Source: Lacisediminihabitans sp040549465 (lineage in GTDB: Bacteria; Actinomycetota; Actinomycetes; Actinomycetales; Microbacteriaceae). Taken from it: DNA of 64,000 bases. The notes below the pieces were generated by a model. The model was not told where the DNA came from. It saw only the letters and a program-made list of their open reading frames with translations, and searched no databases. Positions within the stretch are counted from its first letter, which is position 1; each line of letters starts with the position of its first letter. The stretch is taken from assembly GCF_040549465.1 (NCBI RefSeq), contig NZ_JBEPTL010000014.1, positions 26,940 through 90,939 on the forward strand. The letters run 5' to 3'. The translations under genes and the position numbers were made by a program. Shown here one piece after another: positions 16,675 through 24,409 of the stretch.

Positions 16675-17616
16675 CTATTTGACCAGGCCCTTGTCCTTGA
16701 GCCACGCCTTCGCAATAGCATCGGCAGACTTCTTGTCCGTCACGCTCTGGTCGTTCAGCTTGACCAGATCCGCTGTGCTGAGCTTGGCGCTCACGGCGTT
16801 CAGGATCTTCGCCGCCTTCGCGTCGACCTTCTTAGAGACGACGGGAGCCACGTTGTCCGGGAAGAACAGGTTGCCAGGGTCCGTGAGAGCGACGAGACCG
16901 TTCGACTTGATGTTCGGGTCGGCCGTGTAGATGTTGGCGAGTTGGATCTGGTTGTCGACCAGCGCTTTCACCGTCAATGGTCCGCCGCTGTCCTCCACCG
17001 CTTTGAACCCGGCGATGTTGATGCCGTACTTGGATTTGAGCGCGGTCGGGCCGTAGGGGCGCGTCTCGAGCTCCGAGTTACCGCCCACGGTGATCGGCTC
17101 TGTCACGTTCTTGAGCGACGCTATGTCGGTGAGGTCATACTTCTTGGCGAAGGCCTTGGTGACTGTCCAGGAGTTCTGGTCGGCCGCTTTCGCCTTGTCG
17201 AGCACCTTCAGGCCATCAGGTAATACCGAGGTCAGGTCGGTGTAGACCTCGTCGGCTGTGCCTCCGGGAGCAGTCTTTCCCAGGCCTTTATTAACTGCCT
17301 GGTCCAGGCTTCCGATGTACTCCGGGAAGACGTCGATCTTGCCGGCCTCGAGCTGCGGCAGGTAGACCTCGCGCTGCCCGATCCTGAAGTTCTGCTGCAC
17401 TTTGTAACCGCCATTTTCGAGCGCCTGCGTGTAGAGCTGGGCGATGATCTCGTTGGAGTAGTAGTCCTGCGACCCGACGACGAGAGTCTTACCCGCGCCG
17501 GCGGTCGATCCCCCTGTCGATAGAGGGTCACTCGAAGCACACCCTGAAAGGGCTATTGCTGCCCCAACCACGACTGCGCCCAGTGCGACGAGCCGGCCTC
17601 TTCCTGCTGTGAACAT
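16675..17616 (-). CDS. Osmoprotectant ABC transporter substrate-binding lipoprotein (copy 2)
   Basis: 313 residues. Lipobox ALSGC with Cys26, then LVVGSQDYYSNEIIAQLYTQ and VQQNFRIGQREVYLPQLEAG, with IDVFPEYIGSL. It is the same OpuC-type family as copy 1 but visibly diverged in the ligand-facing parts, so ligand choice may differ. GGAAG stands before the ATG. Last gene of the operon, with a strong hairpin just downstream. Confidence 0.9.
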   Translation of the reverse strand: MFTAGRGRLVALGAVVVGAAIALSGCASSDPLSTGGSTAGAGKTLVVGSQDYYSNEIIAQLYTQALENGGYKVQQNFRIGQREVYLPQLEAGKIDVFPEYIGSLDQAVNKGLGKTAPGGTADEVYTDLTSVLPDGLKVLDKAKAADQNSWTVTKAFAKKYDLTDIASLKNVTEPITVGGNSELETRPYGPTALKSKYGINIAGFKAVEDSGGPLTVKALVDNQIQLANIYTADPNIKSNGLVALTDPGNLFFPDNVAPVVSKKVDAKAAKILNAVSAKLSTADLVKLNDQSVTDKKSADAIAKAWLKDKGLVK

Positions 17617-17644
17617 TGTTGCTTCCTTCTTGATAAGGGGTTGT

Positions 17645-18361
17645 CTAACCCAGTGCCGCGCGGGATCGGGATGACCGCACGCGGACGTCTTTCGGCCGAC
17701 CGGCGGTGACCCCGGCCGGTACGACGAGTCGTTGGATGATACTGAAGACCGCTTCCGAGACCAGCGCGAGCACGACCACGAGAATGGAGCCAGCGAGCAT
17801 CTCGTCGTACTTGTTGGTTTTGAGCCCGAGGAAGATGAAATGCCCGAGCCCGCCGCCGCCGATGTAGTCCGCGAGGGTTGCAGTGGCGATGACCTGCAAA
17901 GATGCCGAGCGCAGGCCGCCGATAAGCAGAGGGAGGCCGAGCGGCAGCTCGACCTTCCGTACGATCTGCCATTCGGTCATCCCGACGGCCCTTGCCGCAT
18001 CGATTGTTCCGCGTTCCACCGCTTCGAAACCTGAATACGCTCCGGCCAGGATCGACGGAATCGCAAGCACCACCAGGGCGATCACCGGCGCCTCGAGCCC
18101 GATCCCGATGCTGAGAGCGAGGATGGCGATCAGGCCGAGCGTTGGCAGGGCGCGAACCCCGCCGGAGAGACCCACAGCCAGGGCACGTCCGCGGCCGGTG
18201 TGTCCGACGAGATACCCGACAGGAATTGCGATCACCGCGGCGATCAGAAGCACCAGCCCGCTGATCGCGAGATGCTGGAGCAATCGAACGTCGATGCCGT
18301 TGAGTCCGCCGTAATGCGCCAGATCTAATATCCAGGCGAATCCTTCGCCGAGCAGGTTCAC
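17645..18361 (-). CDS. Osmoprotectant ABC transporter permease (copy 2, distal)
   Basis: 238 residues. Permease motif DAARAVGMTEWQIVRKVELP followed by LPLLIGGLRSASLQVIATAT. The frame is open to 18427, but that would overlap the upstream permease by 70 bases. GTG 18361 overlaps the upstream stop as GTGA and has AGGGCGG upstream, so I start it there. Helical content matches copy 1. Confidence 0.88.
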   Translation of the reverse strand: MNLLGEGFAWILDLAHYGGLNGIDVRLLQHLAISGLVLLIAAVIAIPVGYLVGHTGRGRALAVGLSGGVRALPTLGLIAILALSIGIGLEAPVIALVVLAIPSILAGAYSGFEAVERGTIDAARAVGMTEWQIVRKVELPLGLPLLIGGLRSASLQVIATATLADYIGGGGLGHFIFLGLKTNKYDEMLAGSILVVVLALVSEAVFSIIQRLVVPAGVTAGRPKDVRVRSSRSRAALG

Positions 18362-19044
18362 GCGATCGCCGCCCTGCGTGAAGCGCGCTGCGCGCGACGA
18401 CTCGGTATCGCCGAGACTCGCGACCACGGCATGAGCAGGCGACCGATCAGCACGATGAGCCCGTCGAGGACGAGTGCAATGGCGACGGTCAGTACGATCC
18501 CCGTCCAGATCTCTTCAGGAATATTCCGCTGGATGCCGTCGGTGAACAGCAGCCCCAGACACTTGATCCCGAGGACCGCTCCGACGGTCGTCAAGCTAAC
18601 GGTGCTCACCGCAACCACGCGAAGACCCGCGACGAGCACCGGGCCAGACAACGGCAGCTCAACGCGCCAGAACCTGCCTCCGCTCGAAAACCCGACAGCG
18701 GACGCGGACTGCCGGATGTCGGCGTCAACGGAGGCGAGCCCGTCGGCCGTCACTCGCACCAACAGCGCGATGCCATAGAGCGTCAAACCGATGACGACAT
18801 TGATCGGATCCTGATACCCAGTGCCGATGAAAGTCGGCAGCGCGATGAAGAGTGGCAGGGAGGGGATGGCGTAGAGGAGTCCGCCGATGGTGAGCAGCAC
18901 ACCGCGACTCCAGCGGTAGCGGTTCGCCACCCATCCGATGGGAACGGAGATGATGAAACTCAGCACGATCGGCGGGAGCGCGATCGCGAGGTGGGCGAGA
19001 ATCAACTGCCCGATCAGGTCGAGGTTGTTGAGAATCCAGGTCAC
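18358..19044 (-). CDS. Osmoprotectant ABC transporter permease (copy 2, proximal)
   Basis: 228 residues, membrane-spanning throughout. It carries ADIRQSASAVGFSSGGRFWR followed by ELPLSGPVLVAGLRVVAVST, the counterpart of the copy-1 proximal permease. The start overlaps the ATPase stop by four bases and the stop overlaps the next gene by four, giving a tightly coupled operon. Confidence 0.9.
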   Translation of the reverse strand: MTWILNNLDLIGQLILAHLAIALPPIVLSFIISVPIGWVANRYRWSRGVLLTIGGLLYAIPSLPLFIALPTFIGTGYQDPINVVIGLTLYGIALLVRVTADGLASVDADIRQSASAVGFSSGGRFWRVELPLSGPVLVAGLRVVAVSTVSLTTVGAVLGIKCLGLLFTDGIQRNIPEEIWTGIVLTVAIALVLDGLIVLIGRLLMPWSRVSAIPSRRAQRASRRAAIA

Positions 19045-19874
19045 GAGCTCGAGCCGTCCACCGAACTCACCAGCACCCCGGCGGCACGACCCTCGCCGTC
19101 GACGAGGATCTCACCCCGCGGGGTCTTCTTGATGCTCAGCGCTCGCTTGCCGCGTTCGGCACCGATAAAACTCGCGACGAATTCGTTCGCCGGATCGGCC
19201 AGGATCTCCGTGGGCGAACCCACCTGGGCGATGCGCCCACCCTTTTCCAGGATGACCACCTGGTCACCGAGCAGGAATGCCTCGTCGATGTCGTGGGTCA
19301 CGAACACCACTGTCTTGTCGAGCTCGCGCTGCAACCGGATGAGTTCTACCTGCAGTTCGGCGCGCACGATCGGATCGACAGCGCCGAAGGGCTCGTCCAT
19401 GAGCAGGATGTTGGGATTGGCCGCAAGCCCCCTGGCCACACCGACCCGCTGCTGCTGGCCGCCGGAGAGCTGGCTCGGATAACGCTCGGCGAGGTCGCGG
19501 TCGAGACCGACGGTGTCGAGCAGTGTCAGCGCCTGTTCGCGAGCCTGCTTCTTCGCCACGCCGTTGAGTACCGGAACCGTCGCCACGTTGTCGACGACTT
19601 TGAGGTGCGGGAGCAGTCCGGAGTTCTGCATCACATAACCGATGCGACGACGCAACGCCACCGGCTCGAGCTTCGAGGTGTCTTCCCCGTCGATCTCGAT
19701 CTGACCGGATGTCGGGTCTACCATGCGGTTGATCATCCGCAGAAGGGTCGTCTTTCCCGACCCTGACGACCCGACGAAAACCGTCGTCTTGCGGGAAGGG
19801 AGAACGAGGCTGAAATCATCGACGGCGACAGTCCCGTCGGGAAACTGTTTCGTGACACTACGGAATTCGATCAT
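19041..19874 (-). CDS. Osmoprotectant ABC transporter ATPase (copy 2)
   Basis: 277 residues, strikingly similar to copy 1 over the whole length: GSSGSGKTT, LSGGQQQRVG, ILLMDEPFGAVDPIVRAELQ, THDIDEA. Like copy 1 it ends with a single CBS-like strand (GEILVDGEGRAAGVLVSS) in place of paired CBS repeats. First gene of the operon. No strong Shine-Dalgarno sequence; GAGGAA lies 15 bases upstream. Confidence 0.92.
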   Translation of the reverse strand: MIEFRSVTKQFPDGTVAVDDFSLVLPSRKTTVFVGSSGSGKTTLLRMINRMVDPTSGQIEIDGEDTSKLEPVALRRRIGYVMQNSGLLPHLKVVDNVATVPVLNGVAKKQAREQALTLLDTVGLDRDLAERYPSQLSGGQQQRVGVARGLAANPNILLMDEPFGAVDPIVRAELQVELIRLQRELDKTVVFVTHDIDEAFLLGDQVVILEKGGRIAQVGSPTEILADPANEFVASFIGAERGKRALSIKKTPRGEILVDGEGRAAGVLVSSVDGSSS

Positions 19875-19900
19875 TGGGGCGGCTCATTCCTCGTGGACTC

Positions 19901-19917
19901 CACGAATCGACACTTGC
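19901..19917 (-). promoter_or_regulatory. Conserved upstream element of osmoprotectant operon 2
   Basis: CACGAATCGACACTTGC, 27 bases before the ATPase start, matches the operon-1 element at 15 of 17 positions. A GTTGA-GT-TCAAC palindrome lies just upstream. Confidence 0.5.
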
Positions 19918-20051
19918 CGGGCTGTTGAACTCAACACTATTTGCCACGTCCGTCATTCCAGGGTGCCCCAGATTACGATCCGCTGACATCCTCCGTTTTT
20001 TAGGCGACGACCGACTGCCTAGTGGAACATACGCCCACGAAACCCAGGCGC

Positions 20052-20708
20052 CTAGCCCTTGACAGACTCCCCATAGACGGTCACCAGGTAGCTGTGCACG
20101 ATCGATCGGGCCTCGACGATAAACCGCTCGTCACCGTTGCGTTCGTGAGCGAAGGCCCGCGCGAGCAGGGAATCGGCGACATCGATGCCGACCTCGACAT
20201 GAAAAGCCAGGTCTTTCGTCGGCAGGTCGAACCTTTCGGCGAGGCCGGCCGCGATCGTCTGGGCGACCACGGCGCTGCCAGGATGAGCGGATGCCGCTGG
20301 ACGGATGTCGAGAACGTCACCGAGTCGCAGGGAGCGATATCCGACCTCGCTGCGGAAGGCATCGACGATCGTATCGATCACGGCGGTGATCGCCTCTCCC
20401 CAGTTCTCGTGCTTCGGATCACGGACCGCCGTGTTCGCGTGCTCGATGAATCTCTGGAGGAAGCGAGCGCTCAGGCTCTGCAGCAGCACGATGCGGTCGG
20501 GAAAGTAGCGGTATACCGTTCCGATCGAGGCTCCCGCACGCTCAGCCACCATGGCGGTCGTGAGGCGCTCGTAGCCGATCTCGTCGATAATCGCCGCTGC
20601 GGCATCCAGGAGCCCGGCAAGGCGCGCAGTGCTGCGTGCCTGCACCGGTTCGTTTCTCAATAGAGCAGAACCGTCTAATGCGGTCTCTGCCAGGTTCTGT
20701 GCGGCCAC
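20052..20708 (-). CDS. TetR family transcriptional regulator
   Basis: 218 residues. The N-terminal helix-turn-helix is clear: LLDAAAAIIDEIGYERLTTA, then MVAERAGASIGTVYRYFPDR. A helical ligand-binding domain of the usual length follows. I start it at GTG 20708, where AAGAGGAG stands five bases upstream; the frame is open to 20792. Two TTGTCAGA octamers flank the start region (20723-20730 and 20799-20806) and could be part of its operator. It is divergent from the App1-like gene, which is a plausible target. Confidence 0.88.
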   Translation of the reverse strand: MAAQNLAETALDGSALLRNEPVQARSTARLAGLLDAAAAIIDEIGYERLTTAMVAERAGASIGTVYRYFPDRIVLLQSLSARFLQRFIEHANTAVRDPKHENWGEAITAVIDTIVDAFRSEVGYRSLRLGDVLDIRPAASAHPGSAVVAQTIAAGLAERFDLPTKDLAFHVEVGIDVADSLLARAFAHERNGDERFIVEARSIVHSYLVTVYGESVKG

Positions 20709-20880
20709 GGCGACTCCTCTTTTTGTCAGATCGAATCCTATCGTGCCCCCGAGACGGGGGCGCCGTGAGATTGCGTCACTGATCGTTATCAAAGCGATTT
20801 GTCAGAAATGACGGGTCTGTACACCCCGGAAAGAACAGCGAGCGCAAGGCTCTGGATGCCAAACGTGAAAGACTTGGCAC

Positions 20881-21930
20881 ATGGTCAGGACCCGAGAGAC
20901 GTCCGCTGGCGCCTCAGGGGCGGAACCGATCCTTCATTTCGCCGCTCGCGTTGACGACTCAGTCCACGAGTTTCGCGAGAAGCGAGCCCGCAAACGCGGC
21001 CATACACCGACAGTGATTCCCTACACCGGTTATGGCGCCCCCGGGTGGGTGAGGGTGCTCTGCAGGGTGTTGCTCACGAAGCCGACCCCCTCGGATGACG
21101 GCGTGCGGTACAAGAAGATTCGGGGATGGCGCAGCTTCACCAGCGTGCCGGTGAACGATGTCGCCGTGATCATCGTCGTCGGTGATGTGGAAGAACGAGT
21201 GATGGCTGACCGCGGCGGAGTTGTGGATGCCGTCATCATGGTGGATCTCTCCCCGGGCTGGCACAACATCACGATCCGAACCGACGGCTCGGAGTCGGTG
21301 GATGCGTCCGTCTTCGTCATCGATCCGGCCATACGCATCGGGCTCATCTCCGACATCGACGACACCGTGATGGTCACCGCTCTCCCCCGACCGTTCCTTG
21401 CGGCCTGGAACACTTTCGTGCTCGACGAGCACGCCCGGCGACCGGTGCCGGGGATGGCAGTCCTCTACGAGCGACTGACACGTGAGCACCAGGGAATGCC
21501 GGTGTTCTACCTGTCAACCGGCGCGTGGAATGTCGCGCCGACGCTCAGTCGTTTCCTGTCTCGCAACCTCTACCCGCAGGGAGCACTTCTCCTCACCGAC
21601 TGGGGACCGACCCACGACCGCTGGTTCCGCAGCGGTCGCGCGCACAAGGTCGAGACGCTGCAGCGGCTGGCCCGCGAGTTTCCCGCCATGCGATGGCTGC
21701 TGGTTGGCGACGATGGACAGCACGACGAAGAAATCTACCGCGATTTCGCCGCGAGTCATCCCCAGAGCGTCGAAGCGGTGGCCATACGCCAACTGTCCAA
21801 TAGCGAGGCGGTTCTCGCCGGAGGCCGCAGCAAGATGGAGGCACGCGCCGCCGGACCGTCGGCACCCTGGGTCTATGCCCCGGACGGCGCTGGTCTCGCC
21901 GAGCGTCTCAGCGACGCTGATATCCGGTGA
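20881..21930 (+). CDS. App1-family phosphatase (DUF2183)
   Basis: 349 residues. The HAD-like catalytic motif ISDIDDTVMVTAL (DxDxT) is followed by VFYLSTGAWNV, then TDWGPTHDRWF and WLLVGDDGQHDEEIYRDFA, the three remaining HAD signatures. These are hallmarks of the App1/DUF2183 domain, characterised in yeast as a phosphatidate phosphatase. The bacterial substrate is not established. The N-terminal part (about 1-155) is a beta-rich region with PGWHNITIRTDG. Divergent from the TetR gene, with a 172-base gap containing a GCCCCC-GAGAC-GGGGGC repeat. Confidence 0.85.
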   Translation: MVRTRETSAGASGAEPILHFAARVDDSVHEFREKRARKRGHTPTVIPYTGYGAPGWVRVLCRVLLTKPTPSDDGVRYKKIRGWRSFTSVPVNDVAVIIVVGDVEERVMADRGGVVDAVIMVDLSPGWHNITIRTDGSESVDASVFVIDPAIRIGLISDIDDTVMVTALPRPFLAAWNTFVLDEHARRPVPGMAVLYERLTREHQGMPVFYLSTGAWNVAPTLSRFLSRNLYPQGALLLTDWGPTHDRWFRSGRAHKVETLQRLAREFPAMRWLLVGDDGQHDEEIYRDFAASHPQSVEAVAIRQLSNSEAVLAGGRSKMEARAAGPSAPWVYAPDGAGLAERLSDADIR

Positions 21931-21961
21931 TTGCTTCTCCTGAGAGCCTAAAAAATAGCTT

Positions 21962-21987
21962 TACAAGCCATTTATCCCTTGTATAGT
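21962..21987 (+). promoter_or_regulatory. hipB promoter and candidate autoregulatory operator
   Basis: TACAAG (21962-21967) and CTTGTA (21978-21983) form a perfect inverted repeat with a 10-base spacer. Its right arm overlaps a TANNNT -10 (TATAGT, 21982-21987), 7 bases before the hipB ATG. The area is unusually AT-rich for the window. An operator over the -10 fits HipB-type autorepression. Confidence 0.55.
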
Positions 21988-21994
21988 TGTTTAT

Positions 21995-22318
21995 ATGTCT
22001 TTTACATCCGAGCAACTATCCGGCGATGATTGGGAGCAGCGAGTGGGCGAGCAGTTTCGCGCTCTCCGCCTGAGGAGCGGATTCGACCAGGCCGGCCTCG
22101 CCGAAGCATCCGGAGTCAGCCTGGGAGCGGTGAAGAACCTGGAACACGGCAAAGGATCCACCCTCAAGACCCTGGTGAAGGTCGCTCGCTCACTCGACCG
22201 CTCGGAGTGGCTACTCGAGATCGCTCCACCCGTCACGGTGAGCCCGATCGAGATCCTGCGTTCCGGTCGACAGCGCCAGCGCAACAGGGTCTACCGCCCC
22301 CGGGGAGGCAACAGCTAA
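21995..22318 (+). CDS. hipB: HipB-like antitoxin, XRE-type DNA-binding protein
   Basis: 107 residues with a helix-turn-helix at about residues 18-60: FRALRLRSGFDQAGLAEASG, then VSLGAVKNLEHGKG. A basic C-terminal tail (RSGRQRQRNRVYRPRGG) follows. Position directly before hipA, with the ATG of hipA abutting its TAA (TAAATG), makes it the antitoxin/repressor of the pair. The start has TATAGT seven bases upstream and no ribosome-binding site, so it is probably leaderless. Confidence 0.85.
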   Translation: MSFTSEQLSGDDWEQRVGEQFRALRLRSGFDQAGLAEASGVSLGAVKNLEHGKGSTLKTLVKVARSLDRSEWLLEIAPPVTVSPIEILRSGRQRQRNRVYRPRGGNS

Positions 22319-23620
22319 ATGTATTACCCGGTCGACGCCGTCGAAGTACTGGCATGGGGCGAACGCGTGGGAGCCATCGCCCTCGATCCCGCGCTCGGCT
22401 ACTACGTTTTCGAGTACTACCCGGAGTGGAAAAGGAAAGAGATCGAACTGGCGCCGCTTCATGCCCCGCTCTCCGGGTCGAGCTTCGTCTTCCCTTCGCT
22501 CCCCGAGTCGACGTACTACCGGCTCCCACCTTTCATCGCAGACTCGCTGCCCGACGATTTCGGCAATGCTCTCATCGACGCCTACCTCGCGCAGCAGGGC
22601 CTCCGTCGAGCGGATGTCACGGCCCTCGATCGCTTGGCCTACATGGCATCCCGGGCCATGGGCGCCCTCGAATTCCGACCGAGCCGCGGGCCGCGCCACC
22701 GCAGGTCGAGCGCCGTGGAACTCGCCGATCTCGTCGAGGGAGCGCGATCGGTGCTCGGCGGCACTTTCGCCGGCGACCGCGAGACGGAGGCAGCCCTGCA
22801 GAGCCTCATCCAGGTCGGGACCTCCGCGGGTGGCGCGCGGGCGAAAGCGGTCATCGCCTGGAACCGCGAGACGAACGAGATCCGCTCAGGACAGCTTCCC
22901 GCCGATCCCGGTTTCGAGTACTGGCTGATCAAACTGGACGGCATCGGTGCTGACACCGAACTCGGCTCAGGCGGCCTGTATGGGCGCATCGAATATGCCT
23001 ACTACCTCATGGCAGGCGCGGCGGGGATCACCATGACCGAGTGTCGGCTGCTCGAGGAGAACGGCAGGGCCCACTTCATGACCAGGCGTTTCGACCGGGT
23101 CACCGGCCGGGACTCCGCCGCCCATAAGGTGCACACCCTCACGCTCTGCGGCATCGCCCATCTCGACTTCCGCCAGCGTGGAACCCACGACTACAGCCAG
23201 TACTTCCAGGTCATCGACGAACTTGGCATGGGGCCAGGTGCGCGCGAGGAAGCCTTCCGTCGCATGGTGTTCAATGTGCTCGCCCGCAACTGCGACGACC
23301 ACACCAAGAACTTCTCTTTCGTACTCGATCCATCGGATGGAGCGGAATGGCAGCTCTCCCCCGCCTATGACATCACTTTCGCCTACAACCCGAACGGCGA
23401 GTGGACCTACCAGCACCTGATGTCGGTCAACGGCAGGTTCGCCGGGATCACGCGGGATGACATGCTCGCCGTCGCGGATCGCTTCCAGGTGCCGCGGGCA
23501 CGCGCCGTCATCCGAGAGGTCGTCGCCGCCGTCGGGCAGTGGACGGAGTTCGCGCAACAGGCCGGTGTCGAGCCCGCACAGGCCACCGAGATCGGCGCCG
23601 TCTATCCCGACCTCGAGTGA
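22319..23620 (+). CDS. hipA: HipA-family serine/threonine kinase toxin
   Basis: 433 residues, full length. Key elements: LPDDFGNALIDAYL in the N-terminal domain, the glycine-rich GTSAGGARAKAVIAW, YWLIKLDG with the ATP-contacting Lys, FMTRRFDRV, the catalytic loop NCDDHTKNFSF, and LSPAYDITF. HipA kinases stop translation by phosphorylating targets such as glutamyl-tRNA synthetase and are linked to persistence. The catalytic Asp and Asn are intact, so it should be active. GGGGAGG inside the end of hipB serves as its ribosome-binding site. Confidence 0.92.
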   Translation: MYYPVDAVEVLAWGERVGAIALDPALGYYVFEYYPEWKRKEIELAPLHAPLSGSSFVFPSLPESTYYRLPPFIADSLPDDFGNALIDAYLAQQGLRRADVTALDRLAYMASRAMGALEFRPSRGPRHRRSSAVELADLVEGARSVLGGTFAGDRETEAALQSLIQVGTSAGGARAKAVIAWNRETNEIRSGQLPADPGFEYWLIKLDGIGADTELGSGGLYGRIEYAYYLMAGAAGITMTECRLLEENGRAHFMTRRFDRVTGRDSAAHKVHTLTLCGIAHLDFRQRGTHDYSQYFQVIDELGMGPGAREEAFRRMVFNVLARNCDDHTKNFSFVLDPSDGAEWQLSPAYDITFAYNPNGEWTYQHLMSVNGRFAGITRDDMLAVADRFQVPRARAVIREVVAAVGQWTEFAQQAGVEPAQATEIGAVYPDLE

Positions 23621-23632
23621 TAGACCTGAGTC

Positions 23633-24409
23633 ATGATCGATCGCATGTCCGACGGCTCGGCCGGTGACGCCGACTACAGCAGGATCGGTGAGGGTTACGC
23701 GCTCATCCGGCAACCCGACCCGCGAATAGCTGCGCAGATCCTCGATGCTCTCGGCGACGCTCAGACCGTGCTGAATGTGGGAGCGGGCGCCGGATCTTAC
23801 GAACCCGTCGATCGCGACGTCACCGCTGTCGAACCCTCGGCCTCGATGAGGGCCCAGCGTCCGACGCACCTGTCGCGGGCCATCGATGCGACAGCCGACG
23901 ACCTGCCATTCGACGACGATAGCTTCGACGCGAGCATGGCGAGCGTCACCGTGCACCAGTGGCCTGACCTCGCGCGCGGGCTCGGCGAGATGCGGCGCGT
24001 CTCACGAGGCGCAGTGGTCATCCTGACCTTCGATCCGGTGCCCCCTGAGCACTGGTGGCTGATGGATTACGCACCGGAACTTATCGAGGTCGAGAACCGC
24101 CGGATGCCATCCATCGCGGCGATCCAATCGGCACTCGGTGGCACCACGGAGGTGCGTAGAGTTATGGTTCCGCACGATTGCATCGACGGGTTCGGGCAGG
24201 CCTTCTTCGCGCGACCCGAACGGCTAGTCGAACCCGCTGTGCGTCGGGCGATGTCTGCCTGGAGCTTCGTTCCGGAGGGTGTCATCGCCCGGTTCGAGCG
24301 GGAATTGCGCTCCGACCTCGAGTCCGGAGAGTGGGAGGCGCGCTACGGCGAATTCCGCACCCTCGACGAGTTCGACGCGGGACTGCGGCTCGTGATCGGT
24401 CGTCCCTAG
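23633..24409 (+). CDS. Class I SAM-dependent methyltransferase
   Basis: 258 residues with the SAM-binding glycine motif VLNVGAGAGSYEP at about residues 45-57, the acidic VTAVEPSASM, and DDLPFDDDSFDASMASVTVH. It resembles UbiE/COQ5-like methyltransferases; substrate unknown. It begins 12 bases after hipA and may be cotranscribed with it. A near-match to a leaderless -10 (TAGACC) precedes it. Its stop overlaps the zwf-like stop by four bases from the opposite strand. Confidence 0.85.
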   Translation: MIDRMSDGSAGDADYSRIGEGYALIRQPDPRIAAQILDALGDAQTVLNVGAGAGSYEPVDRDVTAVEPSASMRAQRPTHLSRAIDATADDLPFDDDSFDASMASVTVHQWPDLARGLGEMRRVSRGAVVILTFDPVPPEHWWLMDYAPELIEVENRRMPSIAAIQSALGGTTEVRRVMVPHDCIDGFGQAFFARPERLVEPAVRRAMSAWSFVPEGVIARFERELRSDLESGEWEARYGEFRTLDEFDAGLRLVIGRP

